Below, in pieces: positions 1 through 9,477 of a stretch of 64,000 bases of DNA. The notes under the pieces were generated by a model. That model ran no database searches and was not told the DNA's origin. It saw nothing but the letters and a program-made list of their open reading frames with translations. Origin of the DNA: Corynebacterium aurimucosum ATCC 700975 (GTDB lineage: Bacteria > Actinomycetota > Actinomycetes > Mycobacteriales > Mycobacteriaceae); assembly GCF_000022905.1 (NCBI RefSeq), contig NC_012590.1, positions 1,860,001 through 1,924,000 of the forward strand, read 5' to 3'. Made by a program: the position numbers and the translations under genes. The number at the start of each line of letters is the position of its first letter. Within the stretch, counting starts at the first letter, position 1.

Positions 1-19
1 AACCCTGAACCAGCCCAGG

Positions 20-25
20 TAAAGT
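20..25 (+). promoter_or_regulatory. -10 box of a leaderless idsA transcript
   Basis: TAAAGT, then exactly 7 nt, then a GTG at 33. The same TANNNT-N7-start layout recurs at many genes in this window, so transcription probably starts at the GTG itself. This favours GTG 33 over the in-frame GTG at 24, which lies inside the box. No clear -35 element can be judged because the window begins here. Confidence 0.5.
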
Positions 26-32
26 GGCAAGC

Positions 33-1124
33 GTGACTACACCGCAGATACCTTCCTTGGACGAAATTCCCGCAGCCGTACGCGAGGAGCTCGCGCTTTT
101 TCTAGACCGCCAGCGTGATGCCATCGCATCCATCGGAGCTCCGGTGACCAACGCGATTTCCTATTTGGAATCTTTCGTGCTGGATGGCGGAAAGCGCATC
201 CGCCCCCTCTACGCGTGGGCAGGTTTTATCGGCGCACGCGGACTCGAGGGAACAGAGTCCCCACAGGCTATGCTCCGCGCAGCTACATCCTTAGAGTTCA
301 TCCAAGCCTGCGCTCTGATCCACGATGACATCGTGGATGCCTCCGATACCCGGCGCGGTAACCCTACCGTTCACCGTGGCGTAGCAGCCCGCCACCGCGA
401 GCTCGGGTTCCACGGCGATGCTGATTTCTTCGGCCAGTCCCTCGCCATCCTGGTGGGTGACATGGCCTTGGTCTGGGCGGAAGACATGCTCCAGGACTCC
501 GGACTTAGCCCTGAGGCACTCGCACGCGCCCGCGCACCTTGGCGCGCTATGCGCCGCGAGGTAATCGGCGGGCAGATGCTGGATATCTGCCTCGAAGCGG
601 AAGGTTCTGAGGACGCCACGTTGGCTGATTCCGTCAACCGTTTCAAGACCGCCGCCTACACCATCGAGCGCCCCCTACACTTGGGCGCAGCCATAGCGGG
701 CGCCCCCGAAAAACTCGTGGCTGCTTTCCGCGGCTACGGCCAAGACATCGGGGTTGCCTTCCAGCTGCGCGATGATTTGTTGGGGGTCTTCGGTGACCCC
801 GCCGTGACCGGCAAGCCCGCCGGTGATGATCTGCGCGAGGGCAAGCGCACAGTCCTTTTGTCCTTGGCACTGCAGCGCGCGGATGCTTCCGATCCCGCCG
901 CGGCTGCGGAATTGCGTCGCCTCATCGGTCAGACAGAGGATCCCTCAGAGATTGCACGCATGGCGCAGATTATTGCGGCTTCGGGTGCACCGGATGTCGT
1001 CGAGCAGCGCATCAACGATCTCACGCGCTCGGGCCTTGACCACCTCCACAATGCTCAGGTCTCCCCCGAAGTTACGGAGACTCTCGAAGAACTGGCCCAC
1101 AAGTCCACGGCCCGCCGGATGTAG
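33..1124 (+). CDS. idsA: Geranylgeranyl/polyprenyl diphosphate synthase (IdsA type)
   Basis: Trans-prenyltransferase that condenses isopentenyl diphosphate with allylic diphosphates, supplying GGPP-type precursors for polyprenyl carrier lipids or carotenoids. The 363 aa length is typical. The first Asp-rich motif is seen in LIHDDIVDASD (about residue 95) and the second in FQLRDDLLGVFGD (about 240); these bind Mg-diphosphate. GGKRIRP near residue 50 is the conserved IPP-binding segment. The start is placed at GTG 33 because a TAAAGT box sits 7 nt upstream. The mannosyltransferase gene begins 1 nt after the stop, the same idsA2-mptA pairing as Rv2173-Rv2174, so the two are probably co-translated and linked to polyprenyl-phosphate-mannose-dependent lipoglycan synthesis. 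Exact chain length cannot be read from sequence. Confidence 0.9.
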   Translation: MTTPQIPSLDEIPAAVREELALFLDRQRDAIASIGAPVTNAISYLESFVLDGGKRIRPLYAWAGFIGARGLEGTESPQAMLRAATSLEFIQACALIHDDIVDASDTRRGNPTVHRGVAARHRELGFHGDADFFGQSLAILVGDMALVWAEDMLQDSGLSPEALARARAPWRAMRREVIGGQMLDICLEAEGSEDATLADSVNRFKTAAYTIERPLHLGAAIAGAPEKLVAAFRGYGQDIGVAFQLRDDLLGVFGDPAVTGKPAGDDLREGKRTVLLSLALQRADASDPAAAAELRRLIGQTEDPSEIARMAQIIAASGAPDVVEQRINDLTRSGLDHLHNAQVSPEVTETLEELAHKSTARRM

Positions 1125-1125
1125 C

Positions 1126-2664
1126 ATGGCTCGTCCCACAACCACGCGCGTGCCCCTGCGCATTCCCCATCCCCTGCCTCTGGGCATCATCGCCGCTGTC
1201 GTGCTGGCACTCGCCTCTTTCTCCGGCGGCGCTACCCGCAACCGCGGTGGCTTCCTTGAGGCGCTCAATATCGGCTTTCTAGCTTATGGCCATGGCCGCA
1301 ACATCGGCATGGTCCTCTATTGGGTTGGCCTTTTCGGATTGGTTGCCGCATGGGTTTTGGCCGGCCGCTACTTCATTGCCCCGCAGTTGAAGAACCCACA
1401 ACCAGACGGCGCACTGGCCGATATTCGCCGGATGCTGCTGTGCTGGGTTGCTCCTTTATTGTGTGCAGCACCGCTGGCTTCTCGCGATGTGTATTCCTAT
1501 CTCATGCAAGGCGCGATGGTGCGTGATGGCTTCGACCCTTATGTCGAAGGCGCGGCGGTAAATCCTGGGCCCTTCCTCTTGGAGGTCTCCCACGACTGGC
1601 GCAACACCACCACTCCTTATGGCCCATTGCACCTGTGGATGGGCAATGGTGTAACCCAGCTGGTAGGAGAAAACGTCGCCGCGGGCATCATCGTCTACAA
1701 GGCGATATCGGTCCTCGGCTTTGCCGCCATCGCCTGGTCAATTCCGCGTTTGGCGCGCGGCATCGGGGGTGATCCTGCCCTCGCGCTCTGGCTGGGCGTA
1801 GCGAATCCGGTGATGCTCTTGCACCTCATCGGCGGCATGCATAATGAATCCATCATGGTGGGACTGGTTTCGCTGAGTCTGCTTGCCGCAGTGCACCACA
1901 AGTTCCATGCTAGCCTCCTCCTGGTTGGCGTGGCGGTCTCGCTCAAGGCAACCGCCATTTTCGCCGCACCGTTTATCGTGTGGCTCATGCTGCACCACTG
2001 GGCCCCGAAGGGGACGAAGCCCATCAAACGCTTCGGAGTCTTCCTCCTGTCCGGCTTCCTTGCCGTGCTGGAGGTCGCGCTGGCGGTGGCGGCGATTACG
2101 TGGGCGTCGGGAAGCTCGTGGGGCTGGTTGTCACAAATCAGCGGCAATTCCAAGGTCATCAACCCCCTAGCCGGCCCTACCCTGCTCGCTGACATCCTCG
2201 TGCCGCTCATCCAGGTCTTCTCCCCCGATACCACCTATAACGGTGTGCTCACCGTGCTGCGCTCGGCCGCGATGATCCTCATGCTCCTCGGCCTCGTCCT
2301 CGTATGGTGGTGGGGCCGCACGGGCGTGCGCCGGGCTATCGCTGCCACGGCCGCTGCTTACCAGGTGGCATTCGTCTTCAACTCTGTGACGCTCCCCTGG
2401 TACTACGCCTCCGTGCTTACGCTCATGGGAACGTTCCGCCCGCCATTGCCCTTGATCAAGCTCACCACCGGCGTGGCCATATTCATCGGCGTCGCCTTTG
2501 CCGGCGACGGTAACCACCAGCTTTATAACTGGTTCTGGGATATCGCCATGGTGGTCGTAGCTTGGTCAGCAACGCAGTGGATTTTCGATGGTGTTCCACG
2601 CACCACCGCGGCCCCGGAGCTCGATGAGGGTTCTAAAAGGCCGAAGCCTGTGCGCGCCGAATAA
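1126..2664 (+). CDS. mptA: Alpha-1,6-mannopyranosyltransferase MptA (GT-C family)
   Basis: Integral membrane GT-C glycosyltransferase that extends the alpha-1,6-mannan backbone of lipomannan/lipoarabinomannan using polyprenyl-phosphate mannose. The 512 aa product is almost wholly hydrophobic, with a dozen or so predicted membrane helices and a basic/acidic C-terminal tail. An acidic residue in the first large loop (SRDVYSYLMQG, then DPYVEGAA) fits the GT-C catalytic Asp region. The ATG at 1126 follows the idsA stop after one base, suggesting translational coupling; the reading frame stays open further upstream, but that part lies in idsA. MptA rather than MptB is inferred from position between idsA and the Rv2175c/pknL pair, as in Rv2173-Rv2176. 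Confidence 0.85.
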   Translation: MARPTTTRVPLRIPHPLPLGIIAAVVLALASFSGGATRNRGGFLEALNIGFLAYGHGRNIGMVLYWVGLFGLVAAWVLAGRYFIAPQLKNPQPDGALADIRRMLLCWVAPLLCAAPLASRDVYSYLMQGAMVRDGFDPYVEGAAVNPGPFLLEVSHDWRNTTTPYGPLHLWMGNGVTQLVGENVAAGIIVYKAISVLGFAAIAWSIPRLARGIGGDPALALWLGVANPVMLLHLIGGMHNESIMVGLVSLSLLAAVHHKFHASLLLVGVAVSLKATAIFAAPFIVWLMLHHWAPKGTKPIKRFGVFLLSGFLAVLEVALAVAAITWASGSSWGWLSQISGNSKVINPLAGPTLLADILVPLIQVFSPDTTYNGVLTVLRSAAMILMLLGLVLVWWWGRTGVRRAIAATAAAYQVAFVFNSVTLPWYYASVLTLMGTFRPPLPLIKLTTGVAIFIGVAFAGDGNHQLYNWFWDIAMVVVAWSATQWIFDGVPRTTAAPELDEGSKRPKPVRAE

Positions 2665-3025
2665 CCTCGCGTGCTAGGTGCCCGTGCAGCGCGTCAATGG
2701 GGCGGCCTGGCAAGGAATCATCTTCGGTAAATAGGTGCGCCAGAATCTCATTGTCGCCCCATCCGTTGTCGGAGAGGACCGTAATCACTCCGGACACATG
2801 CTTGGAAATGACGCCTTTGGCGTTGAAGAACGCTTCCGGAACGAGGCGCTCTCCCTCGGCACTGCGCCACACAATGAACTTGCGCGCATTGAGGAGATCG
2901 AAGACGCGCGTGATCGGGAGATCGAGCCTCTCAGCAACCTCCTTCAGCGTCAGCAGCTTCTCCCCGGCGAGGAGCTGCGGCAGTTCTGGGTGCGGATTCT
3001 CGGTGTTTTTCTCAGACTTAGTCAC
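2633..3025 (-). CDS. DNA-binding protein, Rv2175c family
   Basis: Small (130 aa) winged-helix-type DNA-binding protein. In M. tuberculosis the orthologue Rv2175c is phosphorylated by the adjacent kinase PknL, which alters DNA binding. The N-terminal third reads as a helix-turn-helix (LLTLKEVAERLDLPITRVFD), followed by a C-terminal segment rich in conserved aromatic and acidic residues (LSDNGWGDNEILAHLF). A longer frame reaches 3088 but would run into pknL; GTG 3025 is preferred because TACAGT lies 7 nt upstream on the minus strand, giving a leaderless start. The gene is divergent from pknL and its 3' end overlaps the end of mptA by 32 bp on the opposite strand. The regulated targets are unknown. 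Confidence 0.8.
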   Translation of the reverse strand: MTKSEKNTENPHPELPQLLAGEKLLTLKEVAERLDLPITRVFDLLNARKFIVWRSAEGERLVPEAFFNAKGVISKHVSGVITVLSDNGWGDNEILAHLFTEDDSLPGRPIDALHGHLAREVIRRAQASAF

Positions 3026-3081
3026 GGACACAACTGTAGCCGGATCACACTTTGGGGCGCCGATCAGCCATACTGGAATCC

Positions 3082-4338
3082 ATGACAAGGCTGAACGTGG
3101 GCGACATTCTTGAGGGACGCTACCGCATCGATCAGCCGATCGCTCGCGGCGGCATGTCCACCGTGTATCGCTGCGTGGACATGCGTTTGGGCCGCGCAGT
3201 GGCCGCCAAGGTGATGGATGAGCGCTATCACGACGATCCCGTCTTCGTCACCCGCTTCGAGCGCGAAGCCCGCGCGATGGCGCAGCTGAGCCATCCCAAT
3301 CTCGTCGCCGTGCATGACTTTTCCGCGGATGGATTGCCCATCTATCTCATCATGGAGCTCATTACCGGAGGTACCTTGCGCGAGCTCCTTGCGGAACGCG
3401 GTCCCATGCCGCCGCATGCCGCAGCCGGCGTCATGCACTCCATGCTGGCCGGGCTCACCGAAGTCCACCACGCCGGCCTCGTGCACCGAGATATCAAGCC
3501 GGACAATGTTTTGATCACGGATAGCCATCGCGTCAAGGTCGGCGATTTCGGTCTGGTTCGCTCCGCTAAGGCGGAGCACGATAGTTCAGGCCAGATCGTC
3601 GGTACCGTCAGCTACCTCTCCCCCGAGCAAGTCACTGGCGCGGAAATCACGCCGGCTTCCGACGTGTACTCCGCAGGGATCGTGCTCTTTGAATTGTTAA
3701 CCGGCACAGTCCCCTTCCACGGCGATACCCCGCTGGCGCACGCCACCGCGCGCGTGCACGAGGATGTGGTGGCGCCCTCCTCCCGCATCGAGGGCGTGCC
3801 CATGCTTTTCGACGCCCTCGTGGCCACCGCCACTGCACGCCAGCCAGCCGAGAGGTTCGCGGATGCCGGCGAATTCCTCGATGCCTTGGATGATGTCTCC
3901 TGCGAGCTACAGCTCCCGAAATTCACTGTCCCCATCCCGCGGAACTCGGCTGCCGCACGTACTGCTGCCGTGCCAACGGATTTTTCGGGCACGGACAATA
4001 CCCGGGTCTTTGAAGCGACCTCAGCTATCCCCGCGCCCCAGCCCCCAACGCGGGAAACCCGGGTAGAGCCAGAGCCGCGCAACGATGCCTTCCTCCCGCC
4101 AGCCGCGCCTGTAGAGCCCCCGGCGCCCTCCCCTGCGGTGCCCGAGCCTTCTGCCCCCGTTCCCCCAGCCGGGGCCGAGGAAGAGCCGGAAGAACGGCCC
4201 TTGAGCAACCGCAGCGCGATTGCTCTCATTGGCTTCCTCGTCCTCGTCGGCCTCGCCACCTTGGCCGTCGCGGTGGCGGCCTGGTGGTTTGGCTCCGGAG
4301 AATACGGCACATGGCCGATTCTCTGGAGACCGTATTAG
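3082..4338 (+). CDS. pknL: Membrane Ser/Thr protein kinase PknL
   Basis: Eukaryotic-type Hanks kinase of 418 aa. Seen in order: glycine-rich loop (ARGGMSTVYRC), ATP-binding Lys in AAKVMDERY, catalytic loop HRDIKPDNV, DFG motif (GDFGLVRS) and the SPEQ activation-segment end. A Pro/Ala/Glu-rich linker (about 290-380) leads to one membrane helix (SAIALIGFLVLVGLATLAVA) and a very short outer tail. There are no PASTA repeats, which separates it from PknB and matches PknL. ATG 3082 is used rather than the ATG at 3052 because CATACT sits 7 nt upstream of it. The gene is divergent from the Rv2175c-type regulator, its probable substrate. Confidence 0.9.
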   Translation: MTRLNVGDILEGRYRIDQPIARGGMSTVYRCVDMRLGRAVAAKVMDERYHDDPVFVTRFEREARAMAQLSHPNLVAVHDFSADGLPIYLIMELITGGTLRELLAERGPMPPHAAAGVMHSMLAGLTEVHHAGLVHRDIKPDNVLITDSHRVKVGDFGLVRSAKAEHDSSGQIVGTVSYLSPEQVTGAEITPASDVYSAGIVLFELLTGTVPFHGDTPLAHATARVHEDVVAPSSRIEGVPMLFDALVATATARQPAERFADAGEFLDALDDVSCELQLPKFTVPIPRNSAAARTAAVPTDFSGTDNTRVFEATSAIPAPQPPTRETRVEPEPRNDAFLPPAAPVEPPAPSPAVPEPSAPVPPAGAEEEPEERPLSNRSAIALIGFLVLVGLATLAVAVAAWWFGSGEYGTWPILWRPY

Positions 4339-4339
4339 C

Positions 4340-5748
<1,409 letters not shown>

Positions 5749-5812
5749 TTAACCATCTTGGGCCTGTCACGCGTTAGTTAATGGTCTTTTCGGCTGCGGT
5801 ATTAATTCACGT

Positions 5813-6319
5813 TTAATGTACGCGGTTGCCCCTCGTCAGCGGCAAATGCTGCTCGCAGACTCGAAACTTGGCCAGGTTATGGCGGGCGTCGACCAACGCA
5901 TCATGGTTGCCATTGGGCACTGGAGGTAGTTTAGGGCGGCCGGCAAACTCCCAATACTGCTTCAGCTCCCGGGTATATCGCGGCATCCCCTTGGGCAAGC
6001 TGGCCATGTCTCCCCATAGTTGCGCGAGAACAACGTGGTCATAGGCTCCTACCCAAGCCCACAGCTCGATAGGCGTGGAATGCCGGCCCAAGAATTTCAA
6101 GAGCTCTTCGCGGATGGTCTCGCGCGATTTCCAGACTGGGTCTGCGGGGCTTGGTAATTTATCCAAGACGTTCTCCCGCACCCACGCATTAGCCTTCGCA
6201 GGATCGAAATCTGTGGATACCGCGTAGTACTCGCTTCCGTCTTCCCCGACAATTCCGATGGAGACCAGCTCAATGGTCGATCCGTCCTCAATGAATTCGG
6301 TGTCGTAGAAGTAGCGCAC
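5813..6319 (-). CDS. 3'-5' exoribonuclease, RNase AS family (Rv2179c type)
   Basis: DEDD-superfamily exonuclease of 168 aa. The founding member, Rv2179c (RNase AS), removes adenylate from RNA 3' ends. The first motif with Asp and Glu is at the N-terminus (RYFYDTEFIEDGST), a second Asp lies in WVGAYDHVVLAQLWG, and the C-terminal motif with His and Asp is in GNHDALVDARHNL. These four acidic residues would coordinate two metal ions. GTG 6319 has TAGGAT 7 nt upstream. It is divergent from the mptC-like gene, with both promoters inside the same 60 bp. Confidence 0.88.
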   Translation of the reverse strand: MRYFYDTEFIEDGSTIELVSIGIVGEDGSEYYAVSTDFDPAKANAWVRENVLDKLPSPADPVWKSRETIREELLKFLGRHSTPIELWAWVGAYDHVVLAQLWGDMASLPKGMPRYTRELKQYWEFAGRPKLPPVPNGNHDALVDARHNLAKFRVCEQHLPLTRGNRVH

Positions 6320-6326
6320 GCCCCGT

Positions 6327-6332
6327 ATCCTA
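6327..6332 (-). promoter_or_regulatory. -10 box of leaderless RNase AS gene
   Basis: Minus-strand TAGGAT lies 7 nt before the GTG at 6319. Its partner TATACT faces the other way at 6367, so the 60-bp spacer holds two back-to-back promoters. Confidence 0.5.
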
Positions 6333-6366
6333 GTCTGCCGCCTATAGTCGCCTTAGCACTGGGGCC

Positions 6367-6372
6367 TATACT
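6367..6372 (+). promoter_or_regulatory. -10 box of leaderless mptC-like gene
   Basis: A TATACT consensus hexamer lies 7 nt before the GTG at 6380, with no Shine-Dalgarno sequence between them. This fixes the chosen start and suggests a leaderless mRNA. Confidence 0.55.
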
Positions 6373-6379
6373 CAGCAGC

Positions 6380-7642
6380 GTGAAGAAAGCCCTTTCCTCT
6401 CCCCTTCTCCCCTTGTTCATAGTAGGGCTGGCCTCCGTGGCATGGATTATTCAGCCTGCGGCGTTGTTCAGCAGTGGCAGCATTGTGCCTTCCTACCACA
6501 TTGACCTCGATGTTTATCGTGAGGGAGGACGCGCGCTGCTACACGGAGAGAATCTGTACGCCCAAAGCTATGTCCTCGACAACGGTTTTTCGCTGCCGTT
6601 CACGTACCCGCCTTTTGCCGCAGCGCTTTTCGCCATGGTGTCATGGCTACCGTTGTGGCCACTGTCCATTCTTCTCACTGCGGCATCGGTGGCAGCGCTC
6701 TGGGTCTGCCTCTACGCCGTCCTCTCTCGAAGCTGCACCACTCACAGGCCCGGTTGGTGGTCCTCGTGGGCATTGTGCGCCTGCTTGCTGACGGAGCCGA
6801 TTACTGAGACACTCAGCTTCGGTCAAGTAAACCTCCTGTTGACCGCGGCAGTCATTGTGGATTGCCTGATACTGAGGCCCCGCAACCCATGGCGTGGAAT
6901 TCTGACAGGCGCAGCTATCGCTATCAAGCTCACCCCCGCGGTCTTCCTCGCCGTGTTTTTCGTTCGCCGCGACTGGCACGCTCTTGCCACGGCGGTGGGG
7001 GCTTTTGTTGCCTGCGGCGTGGTGGGCTACCTCGCCTCCCCAGCGAGCTCCGCGGTGTATTGGACCGATACCATCCGGGATTCCTCCCGCATCGGTGGGC
7101 TGGCCTACTCGAGCAATCAATCACTCCGGGGCGTGCTCAGCCGCGTCATTCCTGAGCAGACAACAGCCCTCTGGATTATCGGGTGCCTCATCATCGTGGC
7201 GACGTTGTGGTGGGTCATGGAGCGCACATCCTCAGAGATTGAGCTTCTGCTGCTGGCCTCGTCGGCAGCGCTGCTGTGTTCACCTGTCTCGTGGTCGCAC
7301 CACTTCACGTGGCTGTGCTTGGCAGCGGTGTATCTGACTGCCCGCCGCCGCTGGTTCATTGCCGGCCTCACATGGCTGGTTCTGGTAGCGCGCGGTCACT
7401 GGCTTGTCCCCCACGGCGAGCAACTGGAACTGACGTGGTCGTGGTGGCAGCAGATTCCGGGCAATGACTACTTCTTGCTTGTCGTATTCTTCGTTGCGTT
7501 GAGCTGCTGGCTCAAGCTCACGCCTGCGGAGAAAGGTTCCTTCTTCCGCCGACTGGCACCGATCGGCGGTGGGGTCAGCGTCCAGCCCAAGACGGGCACC
7601 TTGCCTAGGGCCCATAGAGCCAAGGACGCAACAGCGCAATAG
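6380..7642 (+). CDS. mptC: GT-C/GT87 polyprenol-phosphate-mannose mannosyltransferase (Rv2181/MptC type)
   Basis: Membrane alpha-mannosyltransferase of the GT87 family. Its orthologue Rv2181 adds alpha-1,2-mannose branches to the lipomannan core and caps. The 420 aa product shows about 10 hydrophobic helices and the periplasmic-loop acidic motif typical of GT87 (YHIDLDVYREGGRALLHGENLY, residues about 40-60), followed by LPFTYPPFAA. The position next to RNase AS and an acyltransferase of the Rv2182c type supports the assignment. Its last 175 bp overlap the convergent acyltransferase gene; that overlap encodes the final membrane helix and a soluble tail. Assignment within GT87 paralogues is inferred from synteny. 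Confidence 0.8.
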   Translation: MKKALSSPLLPLFIVGLASVAWIIQPAALFSSGSIVPSYHIDLDVYREGGRALLHGENLYAQSYVLDNGFSLPFTYPPFAAALFAMVSWLPLWPLSILLTAASVAALWVCLYAVLSRSCTTHRPGWWSSWALCACLLTEPITETLSFGQVNLLLTAAVIVDCLILRPRNPWRGILTGAAIAIKLTPAVFLAVFFVRRDWHALATAVGAFVACGVVGYLASPASSAVYWTDTIRDSSRIGGLAYSSNQSLRGVLSRVIPEQTTALWIIGCLIIVATLWWVMERTSSEIELLLLASSAALLCSPVSWSHHFTWLCLAAVYLTARRRWFIAGLTWLVLVARGHWLVPHGEQLELTWSWWQQIPGNDYFLLVVFFVALSCWLKLTPAEKGSFFRRLAPIGGGVSVQPKTGTLPRAHRAKDATAQ

Positions 7643-8661
7643 AGCACGCACATGCTGAGCCAGAACCAGGTGTTTTCCAGTGGCCATTGACCCGCCAGGG
7701 TGACCTCCCGCGGGTGGAGCGCCATGGGGTAACTATAAAGAACCGTCAAGCCAATGGGGTGCCCCAGGTAGATGGGCAGCGTGTGCGAACCGATAAAACG
7801 CAGGCCAGTGGACAGGACCGGAATATAAGACACCGCTACCGCCACCGCGATTCCAACCGGAACCTCGAAGAACTGCTCTACCATGCGGACGAGGATGTGA
7901 ACGTCATCCCGCACCAGCGCCTCCGCGCCAGGTAGCAGCCAGGTGACATCGACTTCCCCTGCGTAGTTATCCCACGCGCGGCGGATGAAAAATCCGATGG
8001 CATAGGCCACGGTCATCCCGGAATATGCCCAGAAGCTACGGTGATCCCACGTTCCCCTAAACGGTGCCTCGATGGCGGCGGCGAATGCGGCAATGGCATC
8101 CCGGAAATAAGCAGCACCAACGAATACTGGGAGGAACATGATGGCTTTTGCAATCGAGGTGTACTGCGCCTGCCAAGCGATGAACAGAATCGGGGTAAAG
8201 CTCAACGCCATCGCTGCCCACCCGGGCAGCTTGCGTACGCACCAGAGGAAGATATTGAACAGAATCAGCGCGTGCAGGAACCAAGCCATGGAATGCCCCA
8301 CTAGGAGGCTCGCGGCCATCTGATCAACATCGAAAATAGGATCCCCGAATACCCAGTGATACTCCACGCGCTTAGTCTGCTGCTCCACGAGCACCCACAC
8401 CACATAAGGCACGAGGAAGTACCACAGGCGGCGCGTGAAAAGCTCCGCAAAGCTGAAGCGAAACACCTTTTGCGCGAAGAAGCCGCTCACCAAAAAGAAC
8501 AAAGGCAAGCGCAAGGGGTCCAGCCACACGTTAAAGGCAGCCAGCCACGTGTCCTTGGATTCCGGAACCGTGAGCGTAATGTGCAACAGCACGACGCCCA
8601 GGATGGAGATCCCCTTTGCTACATCGGGCCAAGCTAATCGCTGTTTGGGGGAGGAAGTCAC
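7468..8661 (-). CDS. Membrane acyltransferase 3 family protein
   Basis: Acyltransferase_3 family protein (397 aa, about 10 membrane helices) of the type that transfers acyl or acetyl groups to envelope carbohydrates or lipids. The N-terminal RLAWPDVAKGISILGVVLLH contains the family's conserved D-x-x-K-G segment and a His at the end of helix 1. The C-terminus is a Lys/Thr/Ser-rich cytosolic tail. It starts 3 nt after the plsC-type gene, in an apparent two-gene operon. Its 3' end runs 175 bp into the mptC-like gene on the other strand. The substrate is unknown; the neighbourhood suggests a lipoglycan, glycolipid or mycolate-related acceptor, which is inference only. Confidence 0.8.
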   Translation of the reverse strand: MTSSPKQRLAWPDVAKGISILGVVLLHITLTVPESKDTWLAAFNVWLDPLRLPLFFLVSGFFAQKVFRFSFAELFTRRLWYFLVPYVVWVLVEQQTKRVEYHWVFGDPIFDVDQMAASLLVGHSMAWFLHALILFNIFLWCVRKLPGWAAMALSFTPILFIAWQAQYTSIAKAIMFLPVFVGAAYFRDAIAAFAAAIEAPFRGTWDHRSFWAYSGMTVAYAIGFFIRRAWDNYAGEVDVTWLLPGAEALVRDDVHILVRMVEQFFEVPVGIAVAVAVSYIPVLSTGLRFIGSHTLPIYLGHPIGLTVLYSYPMALHPREVTLAGQWPLENTWFWLSMCVLYCAVASLALWALGKVPVLGWTLTPPPIGASRRKKEPFSAGVSLSQQLNATKNTTSKK

Positions 8662-8664
8662 TGA

Positions 8665-9411
8665 TTACCGCGCCTCCGAACCGGGCTCGGCCCCTTCCGG
8701 GTAGCCGTGTCCGGCTTGCAGAGAAGCCTTGACATCAGAGGCGTAGACGTCGACATAAGGTTCGCCCGTCAACTCCGAGAGTTGCTTCATCACGTAATCC
8801 GTAAAGGCCCGCGCGGTGGCGTGATCCTGCGGGTCGAGGTTGCGCTCAGCGGCCCATACTCGGGGGTCGATGGGCTCTCCCACGCGCATGCCGACGCGAA
8901 CCGGGCGCGGAATCCACGAACCGATCGGGTTGGCCTTCCGAGTATTGATCATGGCGATGGGAATGACCTTCTCACCCGTAGTCAGCGCGATGCGCGCCAT
9001 GCCGGTGCGCCCCTTGTAGATACGCCCATCAGGTGAGCGAGTTCCCTCCGGGTAGATGCCAAAAAGATCTCCGCGGCCGATAATGCGCTCCGCGCTCGCC
9101 AGCATCGCGTCACTGGCTTCCTTGTTGACGCGGTCAATCGGCACCTGCCCAACCGAGCTAAAGAACCACTTTTGCAGGCGGCCGACGAAGCCGGGGGTGG
9201 TGAAATACTCGCTCTTTGCCAAGAAGGTAATCTGCCGCGGGCACAGAAGCGGGAAGTAGAAAGAGTCCATCACCGCTTGGTGGGAGGAGGCCAAGATAGC
9301 CGAGCCGGACTCCGGGATGCGATCCATTCCTTCGGACCATGGGCGGTTCCACACTCGTAGGGCCGGGCCGAAAAAGATGTGCTTGAAGGCCCAGTACCAC
9401 TTGTTTCGCAT
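8665..9411 (-). CDS. plsC: 1-acyl-sn-glycerol-3-phosphate acyltransferase (PlsC family)
   Basis: Acylates lysophosphatidate to phosphatidate in phospholipid synthesis; orthologue of Rv2182c by position. The 248 aa protein has the catalytic HX4D motif at residues 44-49 (SSHQAVMD) and the glycerol-phosphate-binding block YPEGTRSPDGR at about 120-130. There is no obvious long membrane segment, so a monotopic membrane protein is expected. The gene heads a probable operon with the acyltransferase 3 gene, and a 66-bp gap separates it from glk. Confidence 0.9.
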   Translation of the reverse strand: MRNKWYWAFKHIFFGPALRVWNRPWSEGMDRIPESGSAILASSHQAVMDSFYFPLLCPRQITFLAKSEYFTTPGFVGRLQKWFFSSVGQVPIDRVNKEASDAMLASAERIIGRGDLFGIYPEGTRSPDGRIYKGRTGMARIALTTGEKVIPIAMINTRKANPIGSWIPRPVRVGMRVGEPIDPRVWAAERNLDPQDHATARAFTDYVMKQLSELTGEPYVDVYASDVKASLQAGHGYPEGAEPGSEAR

Positions 9412-9477
9412 CGCTTATAGTCCTATCTGTATGTGCCGAACAGGCGGTGCTGCCCGGTGAAAGAAAAATGTGCGGTG

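Noticed and set aside
2697..3113. Plus-strand frame opposite the Rv2175c-type gene
   Set aside because: Minus-strand product has a recognisable DNA-binding family and a proper leaderless promoter.
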